Below are positions 36,902 to 48,806 of a DNA stretch of 64,000 bases, in pieces (within the stretch, counting starts at the first letter, position 1; every line of letters starts with the position of its first letter). A program made the position numbers and the translations under genes. This DNA is from Pseudomonadota bacterium (GTDB lineage Bacteria > Pseudomonadota > Gammaproteobacteria > Berkiellales > Berkiellaceae): contig JAFECS010000003.1 in assembly GCA_018241965.1 (NCBI GenBank), positions 61,950 through 125,949 of the forward strand, read 5' to 3'. The notes beneath the pieces are model-generated. The model did not search any database and was not told the DNA's origin. It saw only the letters and a list, made by a program, of their open reading frames with translations.

Positions 36902-39049
36902 ATGACTAGAATAACATTATTTAAAAGATCACTCTCCTTATTAAGGAGAGCTAGTTTGTTATTCCTATCATGCTTGTTCATGGCCCAAGCGCTGCATGCC
37001 GGTGCGCGCATTGAAAATGTTAAGTTAACTTCCACCGATGGTGGGGGAGTCAGTGTTAAGTTATTGATGAATGAACCTGTTGATGCTCCCAAAAGTTTTG
37101 TGATTGAAAGCCCAGCAAAAATTTGTTTAGATTTTCCACATGTAAAAAATGGTCTTTCTCGTGCGCTTTCGCGTTCTGAATACAATGTGGGAGCAGTCAA
37201 GCGCGTTAATGTGATTGAAGGTGGTGGCAAAACGCGGGTAGTGATTGACTTAACCGAATCGGTACCTTTTAATGTAAAAACAGTGGGTAAAGAAGCGATT
37301 GTCACAGTATCCCCAAGCGTACCAAGTAAACAGGCAAATACGGATCCCTTTAAAGGTCAATTATCATCGAATGCGCATCACAGTGGAAAATCCTTTGCGT
37401 TAACAGCAATAGATTTTCGACGTGGGAATGAAGGTGAAGGTCGTGTGGTTGTTGATCTGAGCAGTTCGCAGATCCCAATAGACATGAAGGAAGAAGGCGA
37501 TAAAATTCGTATTCGTTTTTCAAACACACAGCTTCCTTCACGCTTACAACATAAATTAGATGTTACTGATTTTGGTACTTCTGTGGTTTGGGTAAATACC
37601 ATTTCGCAGGGTAAAGATGTTGAAATGTTGATTCAAAATAATGGGTTTACTGAAAATATTGCTTATCAAGCAGATAGACGATTTACCATCGATGTCAGAC
37701 CCATTACCCAAGAAGCCAAAGAACAATTACAAAAGAAAACTTTCAAATATACTGGCGAACGTCTTTCGTTGAACTTCCAAGATATTGAAGTGCGTGCGGT
37801 ACTACAACTTATTGCCGATTTTACAGGCCTTAATATTGTGACCAGTGATTCGGTGACAGGTAATGTTACCTTAAGACTTAAAAACGTACCTTGGGATCAG
37901 GCATTAGACATTATTCTTAAAACCAAGGGATTAGCGAAGCGCCAGATTGGTAATGTCATGCTCATTGGGCCAACCGAAGAAATGGCGGCGCGTGAAAAGT
38001 TAGAATTACAAAGCACACAGCAAGTGACTGATTTAGCGCCACTTCGTGCAGAGTACATTCAAGTAAATTATGCCAAAGCTTCAGATTTGGCTGCTTTGCT
38101 TAAAACAGATAAAAATTCGTTGATGTCAGCGCGTGGTACGGTTTCAGTGGATGAGCGCACCAATACCTTATTAGTGCAAGATACGGCGATGAAATTAGAA
38201 GAAATTCGCGCCTTGGTGACACGTTTAGATGTTCCTATCAGGCAAGTGCTGATTGAATCGCGCCTTGTGTTTGCCACAGATGATTTCCAAGACATTTTGG
38301 GTGTCAGCATGGGTGGGGCAGGTAAAGCACGCCCAGGTAAAGAGCCTATTTTAGGATTTGCAGGGCAAGTATTGGGGCCAGGATTAACCGGCTCTAGCAC
38401 TGTAGCGACTAATGTTACCACACCTGCAAATGTGTTAGTGGGCGATAGACTAGGCCTGAATATGTTGCAGACCTTGCCTTTAGCAGGCAGTAATACGACA
38501 CAAGCAAGTTTTGGTTTAACCTTGGCGAGATTACCCGGCGGAACCATTCTTGATTTGGAATTGCAAGCATTAGAGTCAGAAGGGTTGGGTAAAATTGTGG
38601 CAAGTCCCCGCTTGGTGACTTCCAATCAACAAATGGCTTATATCGAATCAGGTGAAGAAATCCCATACCAAGAATCTACCTCCAGTGGGGCTGCTTCTAT
38701 TGCCTTTAAGAAAGCCGTTTTACGATTAGAAGTAACGCCACAGATAACACCAGATGATCACATCATTATGGACTTAAAAGTGAATCAAGATTCTCGGGGT
38801 GTAGTCACCAATAATGTTCCTGCGATTAACACCAGGGAATTACACACAAAAGTGCTTGTTAATAATGGTGAGACAGTTGTGCTGGGGGGGATCTATCAGC
38901 AAAATAAACAGTCTCAGAAAGACTCAATCCCCTTCTTTGGAAAATTACCACTTATCGGGTGGATGTTTAGAAACGAAAATAATAGCGATCAACGAAGTGA
39001 ATTAATGATTTTCGTAACCCCTAAAATCATCCAGGATGGCATGGTATAA
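36902..39049 (+). CDS. pilQ: Type IV pilus secretin PilQ
   Basis: 715-aa outer-membrane channel through which the pilus (or DNA) passes. Signal peptide about 1-35, two AMIN domains (about 38-130 and 160-270) that bind peptidoglycan, STN/N-domains (about 295-440), and the secretin core ending E-L-M-I-F-V-T-P-K-I. Last gene of pilMNOPQ, 24 bases after pilP. Confidence 0.96.
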   Translation: MTRITLFKRSLSLLRRASLLFLSCLFMAQALHAGARIENVKLTSTDGGGVSVKLLMNEPVDAPKSFVIESPAKICLDFPHVKNGLSRALSRSEYNVGAVKRVNVIEGGGKTRVVIDLTESVPFNVKTVGKEAIVTVSPSVPSKQANTDPFKGQLSSNAHHSGKSFALTAIDFRRGNEGEGRVVVDLSSSQIPIDMKEEGDKIRIRFSNTQLPSRLQHKLDVTDFGTSVVWVNTISQGKDVEMLIQNNGFTENIAYQADRRFTIDVRPITQEAKEQLQKKTFKYTGERLSLNFQDIEVRAVLQLIADFTGLNIVTSDSVTGNVTLRLKNVPWDQALDIILKTKGLAKRQIGNVMLIGPTEEMAAREKLELQSTQQVTDLAPLRAEYIQVNYAKASDLAALLKTDKNSLMSARGTVSVDERTNTLLVQDTAMKLEEIRALVTRLDVPIRQVLIESRLVFATDDFQDILGVSMGGAGKARPGKEPILGFAGQVLGPGLTGSSTVATNVTTPANVLVGDRLGLNMLQTLPLAGSNTTQASFGLTLARLPGGTILDLELQALESEGLGKIVASPRLVTSNQQMAYIESGEEIPYQESTSSGAASIAFKKAVLRLEVTPQITPDDHIIMDLKVNQDSRGVVTNNVPAINTRELHTKVLVNNGETVVLGGIYQQNKQSQKDSIPFFGKLPLIGWMFRNENNSDQRSELMIFVTPKIIQDGMV

Positions 39050-39054
39050 AGGGT

Positions 39055-39077
39055 TTGGCCTTTCGATGAAAGGCCAA
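39055..39077 (+). terminator. Hairpin after pilQ
   Basis: Perfect 10-base stem TTGGCCTTTC/GAAAGGCCAA with a GAT loop, 6 bases past the pilQ stop. No T-run follows, so termination would be partial or factor-assisted. Confidence 0.5.
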
Positions 39078-39246
39078 GCCGGTCCGATAAACTCATGGCC
39101 TTTATCTCGATTCGGGTTATCTTCCAATGGTATACTCATGACCCAGTCAAAGGGGCAACTTATTTTGAGTATGTAACCTTTCTGTGGATTTTATAGTTAA
39201 TTATCTTGCTTTTTAAACTAGTAGCTAGGCCAAGTTGATACAAAAT

Positions 39247-39774
39247 ATGAAGCGATCAGTGAACCTATTCCTAATTGGCCCCATGGGGGCTGGCAAAAGC
39301 ACAATAGGTAAACAATTGGCAAAAGAATTAAAGCTAGAGTTCTTTGATGCGGATCAAGAAATAGAAGCTCGTACCGGAGCCGATATTGCATGGATATTTG
39401 ATGTTGAGGGAGAGGAAGGATTCAGAAAGCGGGAAGCTGCCGTCATTGATGAACTCAGCCAACTACAAGGAATTGTACTTGCCACAGGTGGTGGGGCAAT
39501 TCTTAATGCAGAAAATCGTATCCGATTAGCTGCACGTGGTACCGTTGTTTACTTATTTACGACCGTTGAACAACAAGTTCGCCGTACAGCTAGAGACAAG
39601 CGGCGACCTTTATTAAGAACTGAGGATCCTGATGACACGCTCAAAGGTTTAATGTCATCGCGCGATCCCTTGTATCGTGAAGTGGCTGATGTGGTTGTTG
39701 CTACAGACGGCCGAACAGTACGTTCTGTGTCTACAGAGGTGATTCGTTTAATCGAGCGTGATCAGTTGGGGTAA
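39247..39774 (+). CDS. aroK: Shikimate kinase AroK
   Basis: 175 aa. P-loop G-P-M-G-A-G-K-S at 11-18, shikimate-binding D-A-D-Q-E-I-E and R-K-R-E, and the G-G-G-A motif. Phosphorylates shikimate with ATP in chorismate synthesis. ATG 39247 gives the family N-terminus; a TTG four codons earlier is also open. The RBS is weak. Followed closely by aroB. Confidence 0.95.
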   Translation: MKRSVNLFLIGPMGAGKSTIGKQLAKELKLEFFDADQEIEARTGADIAWIFDVEGEEGFRKREAAVIDELSQLQGIVLATGGGAILNAENRIRLAARGTVVYLFTTVEQQVRRTARDKRRPLLRTEDPDDTLKGLMSSRDPLYREVADVVVATDGRTVRSVSTEVIRLIERDQLG

Positions 39775-39780
39775 AGCCTG

Positions 39781-40875
39781 GTGTCTGAAGGGATCACTTG
39801 GGTAAATACCCCCGCTGAAAAATATCCTATTTATGTTGGGCAAGATCTTTTATCCCAAACTGTTTTATTTGAGCCCTATCTTGCACATAGGCAAGTGTTG
39901 ATTGTCAGCCACCCTGATGTCGCTCAATGCTATGCTCAAAAATTATCGGATGTGTGCCTGCAAACGAAAGCGCTCTCTTGTCAGACAATACTTATTCCCA
40001 ATGGCGATGAATTTAAAACGCTTGATACAGCGGGCTTAATTTGGTCTACCCTCGTAGAGGCAAATTATCATCGACAAGCTATCATTATTGCTCTTGGGGG
40101 TGGGATGGTTGGTGATATTGCAGGTTTTAGTGCGGCTTGTTACATGCGTGGTATAGACTATGTACAATGCCCCACAACGTTATTGGCGCAAATCGATGCT
40201 GCCATTGGTGGTAAAACAGCCATTAATCTTCCTTCGGGAAAAAACTTAATTGGTGCATTTCATCAACCCAAAGCAGTTTTTTGTGATTTGTTGACACTAA
40301 AGACTTTGAAACAAAGAGAATATATTGCTGGTTTAGCTGAGCTGATTAAATATGGCATGGCTTTGGATACAGATTTTTTTGTGTGGATAGAAGAAAATCT
40401 GCCCCATTTATTAGCACGTGATCATGAGGCGCTTCTCTATGCAATTCAAAAAGCCGTTAGCTTGAAAGCGAAGATAGTCAGTGTGGATGAAAAAGATAAC
40501 GCCAGTCGACGCTTGTTGAATTTTGGACATACCCTCGCTCATGCATTAGAGAGTTTGCTAGATTATAGATGTCTCCTACATGGTGAGGCTGTTGCCATCG
40601 GCATGGTGGCTGCTACCTATCTGTCAGTAGCGCAGACAAGAAATAAAAATATGTTAGAAAGATTAATATTGGTGTTGGAAAGGGTAGGATTGCCCACAAA
40701 GATACCAAGCGGTATAACGATAGTAGAGATTTTGACTAAAATGAAGCATGATAAAAAGAATATGAGTAAAGGTTTGCAGTGGATTGTGCCTGATGCAATT
40801 GGCCAAACAAGGATATGTGAGGTTAAAACCTCCCAAATTACGCAAGCATTAATGTTTTGTGGAGCAATTGCATAA
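39781..40875 (+). CDS. aroB: 3-dehydroquinate synthase AroB
   Basis: 364 aa, GTG start. NAD site G-D-E-F-K-T and G-G-G-M-V-G-D near 100-110, zinc ligands in the regions G-L-A-E-L-I-K and N-F-G-H-T and the following H-G-E-A. Converts DAHP to 3-dehydroquinate. Six bases after aroK. Confidence 0.95.
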   Translation: MSEGITWVNTPAEKYPIYVGQDLLSQTVLFEPYLAHRQVLIVSHPDVAQCYAQKLSDVCLQTKALSCQTILIPNGDEFKTLDTAGLIWSTLVEANYHRQAIIIALGGGMVGDIAGFSAACYMRGIDYVQCPTTLLAQIDAAIGGKTAINLPSGKNLIGAFHQPKAVFCDLLTLKTLKQREYIAGLAELIKYGMALDTDFFVWIEENLPHLLARDHEALLYAIQKAVSLKAKIVSVDEKDNASRRLLNFGHTLAHALESLLDYRCLLHGEAVAIGMVAATYLSVAQTRNKNMLERLILVLERVGLPTKIPSGITIVEILTKMKHDKKNMSKGLQWIVPDAIGQTRICEVKTSQITQALMFCGAIA

Positions 40876-40904
40876 GCACTCAATAGAATTTAGGTAAGGA
40901 CACT

Positions 40905-42458
40905 ATGAACAAACCACATCGACAATCATTATTTACACCGCTTCAAGAAGCTAATCCTTCAATTTATCTTACGTCGGCTTGGCAGGCACATGAAAAAGTT
41001 GTGATGCAATTGTCTCAACTAAGTCAGAATGTTTTATTAATTACTGCACCCTTAGAAGGGGGAAAAACAAGTTTTTTGCGTCATATCTTGTCTGCCCCTA
41101 GCAAAGATTTACATAAAGTATCCATTACTATTGAAGCACATAGCACCGTTGAAACATTACTCAAACAAGTAATGTTAAGTTTTGGCTTAAACTTCAAAAA
41201 TAGCGCCGATGCCTACGAGCAAATTTTTCATCTACAGCAACATAGTGTCACCAGTGGTTTAGGGATGCTTTCTTTGTTTGTCGATGATGCACATTTATTA
41301 ACAACTGAACAACTTCAAGCCCTATTGCAACTTGTCAATCATCAAGCTGAGCCTAGCCAGCAATTGAGATTAATCCTTTTAGGAGAACCTTCTTTAGAGC
41401 TGCGCATGTTTTCGCCAGAATTGACAGCTATCACGCATGGTAAGATATATACTATCGAGTTAGAATCATGGACCATTCAAGATATTAATACCTTTTTAAA
41501 ACAAACCTGTGCTGAGGTTTCTTTTTCTAAAGAAGAAGTAGCATTGATGTTTGAAAAGACAAGAGGACTGCCTGGCCTTATCATTCGCGATAAAAATGCG
41601 GTACTGGAACAAAAAACGCTAACAGGAAAACCTATGACAAAACGGTCTTTTAAATTGTGGGGTTTGCACCCTATTTCTTTAGGGGTTTTAGCTGGTATTA
41701 CACTGGGTGGTGTTTATTTGATTTTTAATAATCTGACCAGTGAAGAAGAAGCCACCATTGCTCCGATTAATGCTGCACAAAGTAATGAGCAAAAATGGCC
41801 CGAACAAAATATTTCGCCAAAGAAAACATCACCCGCGGTGGCTTTCCATTTTGATAAAGTAGACACCTCCGATGTGATTGAAGATGACATGAAGCAAGAT
41901 GCCGAAGAAGCCAAACCTTTATCAGAGCATATGCCACAAATGGATACGCCCAAAGCGCAACTTCAAGCACAAGCACCAGCACCAGCAGCAACGCAAGCAC
42001 CAGCACCAGCACAAGATCATGAACAACCTTCACCTGCGCAAATTGCCAAGCAACCTGTAACAGCGCAAAAAGTTGAAACAGCTGTAAAAGTGGAAAAAAT
42101 AGCAAAGGCTGAAAAAATTACGCCAAAAGCTGCAACAAATAAATCTTTATCAGCTCAAGAGAATTACTTACTAGGTTTAGATAAACGTCAATATACTTTG
42201 CAATTGTTAGGCGCAAGTAAAGAATCCAGCATTCAACAATTTGTTAAAAAGCATGCCTTAGAAGGTACCAGTTATTCCTTTCATACCAAGCGCCAAGGAA
42301 AAGATTGGTATGCGGTAGTCTATGGCAATTACAAATCTGCCGATGAAGCAAAACAAGCGGCTAAAAACCTTTCCCAAACCCTAAAAAGTTCGAATGTACA
42401 ACCTTGGGTGCGTGAGGTAAGTGCTGTTCAAAAAGATATTCAACAGAAGCAGGGTTAA
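40905..42458 (+). CDS. damX: DamX-like protein: ATPase, TM segment, SPOR domain
   Basis: 517 aa. N-terminal ExeA-like AAA domain with Walker A-like A-P-L-E-G-G-K-T (49-56) and Walker B L-F-V-D-D (124-128); TM at about 258-276; a long Ala/Pro/Gln/Lys-rich periplasmic linker; C-terminal SPOR domain about 432-505, which binds denuded septal glycan. Position after aroK-aroB is that of E. coli damX, a cell-division protein. Confidence 0.85.
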   Translation: MNKPHRQSLFTPLQEANPSIYLTSAWQAHEKVVMQLSQLSQNVLLITAPLEGGKTSFLRHILSAPSKDLHKVSITIEAHSTVETLLKQVMLSFGLNFKNSADAYEQIFHLQQHSVTSGLGMLSLFVDDAHLLTTEQLQALLQLVNHQAEPSQQLRLILLGEPSLELRMFSPELTAITHGKIYTIELESWTIQDINTFLKQTCAEVSFSKEEVALMFEKTRGLPGLIIRDKNAVLEQKTLTGKPMTKRSFKLWGLHPISLGVLAGITLGGVYLIFNNLTSEEEATIAPINAAQSNEQKWPEQNISPKKTSPAVAFHFDKVDTSDVIEDDMKQDAEEAKPLSEHMPQMDTPKAQLQAQAPAPAATQAPAPAQDHEQPSPAQIAKQPVTAQKVETAVKVEKIAKAEKITPKAATNKSLSAQENYLLGLDKRQYTLQLLGASKESSIQQFVKKHALEGTSYSFHTKRQGKDWYAVVYGNYKSADEAKQAAKNLSQTLKSSNVQPWVREVSAVQKDIQQKQG

Positions 42459-42478
42459 CTTTAGTTGACCCTTCATTT
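42452..42478 (+). terminator. Weak hairpin after damX-like gene
   Basis: GGGTTAAC (42452-42459) pairs with GTTGACCC (42464-42471) around TTTA with one G-T pair; TTCATTT follows. The stem overlaps the stop codon. May be partial termination before hemE. Confidence 0.4.
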
Positions 42479-42519
42479 AGAATAAACCATATTGAGTTTA
42501 AAAATGAGTCAGTTGAGTC

Positions 42520-44322
<1,803 letters not shown>

Positions 44323-44324
44323 GC

Positions 44325-45458
44325 ATGAAAGGATTTATGCTGTTTTTGCTAGTTAGTTTTAGCAAGCTTTGTTTTGCTGTTGAACCTTCTCAAAGTGCAG
44401 TGGTATCCTCAAAACCTTCAGCGACAAAAGCAGGTATCCAGGTGTTAGCGCACGGTGGAAATGCTTTTGATGCAGCCAACAGTATTGCATCTGAACTTTT
44501 TTTTACTAAAAGCACACAACCTGATACTGGGGTTTGGTTAGTGCATGATGCTTCCACTGCAATGGATTATGTTATTGAAGGTAAAATGGGAGACTTGCTT
44601 TCCTATATAGGACAAAAGTATGGCAAACTTGCTGCTTCTAAATCGTTGCCGCCTACGTCCAATAAAGTTACTGTCAGCAGTCCCATAGTGGGTGAATATA
44701 AAGGGATGAAAATAGTCACGGTACCACTTCCAGCAAAGGGCGGCGCTGGCGTTATCCTTGCACTTGATATATTAAATGAATTTCACCTCACGGATTTATC
44801 TGAAGCAGATCAAAAACATTTAATCGCTGAAACGATACGACGAGTAAATTGTGACATTATCAATCAAGATAAACCGTCTATAGATTTAAAAGATATTATC
44901 AATACAGATCATATCCACCAACTACGCGCTAATATTAAAATGAACCGCGTGTCAGTTGATACTAGAGATTGTCATACGGGTAATGCGTTTAAAGATAGTC
45001 TTCACTTTTCAGTGTTAGATCAAGCCGGAAACCAAGTCAGTGGTATTTTAATGGCACAAAACACACCTGGGCTTGATCTTGCTGCTCCTTTATTTTTTGA
45101 AACCCAAGATGGTAAGGGGATGCTTAGTGCTTCGGGAGGGTACAGGACGTTAGCCGCGATGCTAATTAGCTTATTAACCGCCAAGGATGACACTCACCCA
45201 CAAAAGTGGGTGGCAGCACCACGTTTTATGCAAGTTTCCCCTAATTTAATTGAATTTGAAAAAGATGCATTTACTGTTCCCTTACAAAATGCCTTAAAGT
45301 TGCGTGCTCATTCGCTTAAGCAAGTAGAAAATTTTGGAGATGTTCAAGGTATATTTTGGGAAACAAAAAATAACAAAGTTTATGCAGCCTCTGATCCGAG
45401 GGGCGAAGGTGCGGCAGAGACAAAAACAGTTAATCCAACTGATAAAGCAGCGCCTTAA
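44325..45458 (+). CDS. Reduced gamma-glutamyltransferase-like protein
   Basis: 377 aa, against about 570 for GGT. Signal peptide 1-18. The opening S-S-K-P-S-A-T-K-A-G-I-Q-V-L-A-H-G-G-N-A-F-D-A-A matches GGT, as do H-F-S-V-L-D-Q-A-G-N-Q-V-S, a reduced S-G-G-Y-R-T and A-A-P-R-F. The nucleophile Thr of the T-T-H-Y-S motif reads as S225, and the large-subunit substrate region with its Arg is missing. Probably not a working transpeptidase; could be a diverged amidohydrolase. Starts 2 bases after the ferredoxin. Confidence 0.75.
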   Translation: MKGFMLFLLVSFSKLCFAVEPSQSAVVSSKPSATKAGIQVLAHGGNAFDAANSIASELFFTKSTQPDTGVWLVHDASTAMDYVIEGKMGDLLSYIGQKYGKLAASKSLPPTSNKVTVSSPIVGEYKGMKIVTVPLPAKGGAGVILALDILNEFHLTDLSEADQKHLIAETIRRVNCDIINQDKPSIDLKDIINTDHIHQLRANIKMNRVSVDTRDCHTGNAFKDSLHFSVLDQAGNQVSGILMAQNTPGLDLAAPLFFETQDGKGMLSASGGYRTLAAMLISLLTAKDDTHPQKWVAAPRFMQVSPNLIEFEKDAFTVPLQNALKLRAHSLKQVENFGDVQGIFWETKNNKVYAASDPRGEGAAETKTVNPTDKAAP

Positions 45459-46593
45459 GATAGTGATTCTCTGGCAAAAGCGGATGAATAGGATGATCTT
45501 TATCGGCTCCCCCTTTGCGGATAAAAGTGAATTGGCGGCCTGCTTTGGTTATTCCTGCTTCAACCGCTTTCCTAAACTCATCCGTAGGTGCATGATGTGA
45601 GCAGGAGGCAATAAAGAGTAACCCTTGAGGAAAAACGCGCGTCGCGCAAAGTTTCGCTAATTTTTGATAACCTCTTAATCCTGCCCCTTTATGTTGACTG
45701 TGTTTCACAAAGGCCGGAGGATCAGCAATAACCACATCAAATTGCTGATTTTGCTCTTCAAGCTGCGCAAGCACATTAAAAACATTTTCATGAATAAATT
45801 CGCATTTATCACTCACTGCATTGGCAGTCGCGCCCTGTTGGGCCAAGGTTAGCGCCGTTTTTGAGCTATCGACCAGCGTGACATGTTTTGCGCCTTTTTT
45901 GGCTGCCGAGATCCCAAAGCCACCGCTATAGGTGTAAAGATCAAGTACGGTTTTATCCTTACAAAAGCCAGCCATCCAATGGCGATTCGCGCGTTGATCA
46001 TAAAACCACCCGGTTTTTTGCCCATCAATGGGGGAGGCAAAAAAGAGCGTGTCATGTTCAATCACTTGCAATGGTTCGCAAGACGTTTGTTCACAAGGCA
46101 GGTTGTTTAACCCTTCTTTTTGTCGATGTGTGAGATCTTGTTTAAAAATAATTTGTTTAGGCTTAAGGAGATCTTCCAAAGGAGGTAGCCACAGGCTTTT
46201 TAAATTTTCCATGCCTGCCGTGCCTACCTGGCAGACTAAGATGTCAGCGTATCTATCGATAATGAGTCCGGGTAAACCATCCCCTTCTGCGTGAACAAGC
46301 CGGTAATAAGGCACGCTGAATCGACTTTCGCGCTTAGCGAGTGCTTTTTGAAAAAGGCCATAAAAAAAGTGACTATCGATGGTGGTTTTCCAATCCAAAG
46401 TTAACACTCTACAGGCGATTTTGCTGTTGGGGTTATAATAGGCAATCGCAAAAGGTTTTCTTTTGGTATCGCCTAAATAGACTAAGGTGCCGCTTTCAAG
46501 ATCTTTAGGTGACACCAATGCGTTAGTGTATACCCACGGATACCCTTTGCGAATTTTATCAACAAAAGCAGATTTGACAGCAAGACAGTCCAT
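45430..46593 (-). CDS. rlmI: 23S rRNA m5C methyltransferase RlmI
   Basis: 387 aa. N-terminal PUA domain (KIRKGYPWVYTNAL), EEHEP-like region, then a Rossmann methyltransferase with L-D-L-Y-T-Y-S-G-G-F-G, D-P-P-A-F-V-K and the C-S-H-H motif. Methylates C1962 of 23S rRNA in E. coli. Its end overlaps the convergent GGT-like gene by 29 bases. Confidence 0.92.
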   Translation of the reverse strand: MDCLAVKSAFVDKIRKGYPWVYTNALVSPKDLESGTLVYLGDTKRKPFAIAYYNPNSKIACRVLTLDWKTTIDSHFFYGLFQKALAKRESRFSVPYYRLVHAEGDGLPGLIIDRYADILVCQVGTAGMENLKSLWLPPLEDLLKPKQIIFKQDLTHRQKEGLNNLPCEQTSCEPLQVIEHDTLFFASPIDGQKTGWFYDQRANRHWMAGFCKDKTVLDLYTYSGGFGISAAKKGAKHVTLVDSSKTALTLAQQGATANAVSDKCEFIHENVFNVLAQLEEQNQQFDVVIADPPAFVKHSQHKGAGLRGYQKLAKLCATRVFPQGLLFIASCSHHAPTDEFRKAVEAGITKAGRQFTFIRKGGADKDHPIHPLLPENHYLKALLYQLD

Positions 46594-46654
46594 AAAATAG
46601 GCATCATATCAAGTAAAGGGCTGATTTTACCTGGCCAGGTTCATAAGAACAATA

Positions 46655-47443
46655 CTATTCAATAGTAAAAGTACATTCTTTTAAACCATCTTTTTCGCAA
46701 AGAGACTTACATTCATCCGTCGGGCAAAGCTTCCACCCTTTTTCGCTGATTTTAAAAGTCTTATGGGCATCGGCTTTTACAACTATCCAAACATTATTGT
46801 CTTCATTGGAGTTAAGTGAATAATAGCAAGCGATAGAATGGCCATCGTATAACATTTTAAAAAGATTTTTTACCATTTCATTGTCGTTTAAGGGGCGGCT
46901 TGTAAAAGCAACCCACCAGGTAAGATCGTTATCTTTCCAGGTGCCGGTGCTTGCATTTTTGCTTACCTCATCCGAAGAAGGGCATTGTAAACCTGTTGGT
47001 TTAGCTTCCTTGGTATTTTGAGATTCGCTGCTATTGTCTTGGCTCTTATTGAGCATTTGAATGGGATGATTTTTATCAGCATCGCTAGAGGCCTGAGGAG
47101 ATACTTCTTTTTTCAAGGCATCATTTGATTTTAACAGCTCATCATATTGCTTTTGTAATTCTTCTTGTTTTTCCTTACATTCTTGGTGCTTTTGCAATAA
47201 AATTTCATAATCTTTATTTACTTGCTTGAGATCAGTGGTGCAACCATCGAATTTCTTTTTAAGATCATTATAGTTTTCTTCAGCATGCATCTCCTTTTCT
47301 TTTAAAAGGCTAAATTCTCTGTCTTTTTGAGTAAGGAGCTTTTTTGAATTGTAATAAAGGCCATAGCCGCCAGCCATAATAGCTAATATTATGACCATAA
47401 TAAAAATAGCAATATGCTTTGGTAGAGGAGCTTTATCAAACAT
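46655..47443 (-). CDS. Bitopic coiled-coil protein, unknown
   Basis: 262 aa. One TM near 11-30, then a long charged coiled coil (about 35-115), a Ser/Lys linker, and a C-terminal domain with Cys and Trp (GTWKDNDLTWWVAFTS...). No family recognised. Start ATG 47443 is favoured because AAGG lies 7 bases upstream; the ATG at 47449 is too close. Forty bases downstream of the ABC operon on the same strand. Confidence 0.6.
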   Translation of the reverse strand: MFDKAPLPKHIAIFIMVIILAIMAGGYGLYYNSKKLLTQKDREFSLLKEKEMHAEENYNDLKKKFDGCTTDLKQVNKDYEILLQKHQECKEKQEELQKQYDELLKSNDALKKEVSPQASSDADKNHPIQMLNKSQDNSSESQNTKEAKPTGLQCPSSDEVSKNASTGTWKDNDLTWWVAFTSRPLNDNEMVKNLFKMLYDGHSIACYYSLNSNEDNNVWIVVKADAHKTFKISEKGWKLCPTDECKSLCEKDGLKECTFTIE

Positions 47444-47483
47444 ACACATGCCTTAAAAAAAGAGTTCTTCACTCATTATATCG

Positions 47484-48806
47484 TCAAGGCACATCAATAC
47501 TTAAAATAGAACTCCGCTTTTTGCGCCAATAAAACAGACCTATTGAGTAAAAACACAGCAAAAGGCAGAGTATTGGGAAGCCATATTGTATTGCTAAAGC
47601 GCTGAATAAATGTATCTGCAACATACTGTCATTGACGACCGGTTGTGCAATGTTTAACAGTAAGTCATCGTGGTTGAGCCAAGAACACATATTAAGACCA
47701 AGGGCAAGATTACCATAATTTTCAATTGCCCCATTACTTAAAAAGCGGCTATTCCCAATCACGACAATCCTTTGCTGGGTTTGTGCTTGTTCTTTGGTTA
47801 AAAGCAAGCCCAAAGTTAAAGGCCCTTTTACTTCATTTTCATCTTCGTTAAATGCAATTTCTTTATTCGTGAAGTTTTTTTCTGTCCAGGAATCATCGTT
47901 TGTGGTTAAAAAAGCAAAGGAGTGATATGCATTTGTCACCTCCTTTTTAAGTGCTTGGGCAAATGGAAAAGCACTCAGTGTGAAAGGTGCTTCAAATGGC
48001 AGTGTTGGGTAAGCGTCAATAATGCTAATGCCTGGGTGAGGCGTGCCAAGTTGATAACCATGCATATCAGCAATGGTTCCTTCATATGTGCTTATGCCTA
48101 AATACTTGCTCAAAAATGATAAAGGGTCCGACTGTGGATCGTTAAGCCAGAGTAGATCTTTGCCTTGTTGAAGATAGGCCAAAATAAGCTCTTCTTCTTG
48201 GGGTAAAAAACCAGTTTGGGGAGAAGCAATGATAAGTGTTGAAGTATTATCTGGAATAAAAGGGGTTTGGGTAAGGTTTAAGGCTTGTACTTTGAGCCCC
48301 TGATTTTCAAGCGCGCGGGTAAACAAACCAAAATCACGCATTTCTTTGCCAAATGGTGAAGGTTCATGATGGCCTTGCAAAAAAACAATCCATTGATTGG
48401 GTTTGCGTTGTAATTTAAAAAGGACATTACTTAAAGTGCTTTCATTCATCGTTACCTTTTGCAGATCGATAATTTCTTTTGCTTGCAAATAATTAATGAT
48501 CAGCGCCTCTTGCGGCAAATGGGCAGCGTCAGTTGTTCTTTTTAGCCAATCAATTTCTAACTGTGGTTGGTATCGTTGGTAAAGATTAACCAAGGTTTTA
48601 ATTTGTCTATGTAAGTCTTCATTGGGTGTGTACAGTGTCATGGTAAGCGGATATTCAAAGCTTTTTAAAAGTGAAATACTTGTTGGGGAAAGTTTGTTAT
48701 TAAAATTGTTAAAAGGAGCAAAGGTTTTGGAGGCGCAATAAAGTAATACACAAATGATGAATAAACTTGCACTAATAAGTATTTCTTTGAGTAAAAATTT
48801 TTTCAT
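47484..48806 (-). CDS. GldG-like ABC transporter auxiliary protein
   Basis: 440 aa. N-terminal TM (about 7-27), a large periplasmic domain with the GldG/ABC_transp_aux pattern (FLQGHHEPSPFGKEMRDFG, then V-Q-A-L-N-L-T-Q-T-P-F-I-P), and a C-terminal TM (about 402-425). Related proteins work with GldA/GldF ABC exporters. ATGA overlap with the permease gene. Confidence 0.8.
   Translation of the reverse strand: MKKFLLKEILISASLFIICVLLYCASKTFAPFNNFNNKLSPTSISLLKSFEYPLTMTLYTPNEDLHRQIKTLVNLYQRYQPQLEIDWLKRTTDAAHLPQEALIINYLQAKEIIDLQKVTMNESTLSNVLFKLQRKPNQWIVFLQGHHEPSPFGKEMRDFGLFTRALENQGLKVQALNLTQTPFIPDNTSTLIIASPQTGFLPQEEELILAYLQQGKDLLWLNDPQSDPLSFLSKYLGISTYEGTIADMHGYQLGTPHPGISIIDAYPTLPFEAPFTLSAFPFAQALKKEVTNAYHSFAFLTTNDDSWTEKNFTNKEIAFNEDENEVKGPLTLGLLLTKEQAQTQQRIVVIGNSRFLSNGAIENYGNLALGLNMCSWLNHDDLLLNIAQPVVNDSMLQIHLFSALAIQYGFPILCLLLCFYSIGLFYWRKKRSSILSIDVP

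Noticed and set aside
39094..39195. 33-codon frame between pilQ and aroK
   Set aside because: No RBS and no recognisable motif.
46629..46640. Perfect 12-base palindrome ACCTGGCCAGGT between rlmI and the coiled-coil gene
   Set aside because: Single copy, no T-run, no partner site; such a palindrome can occur by chance and nothing ties it to a gene.
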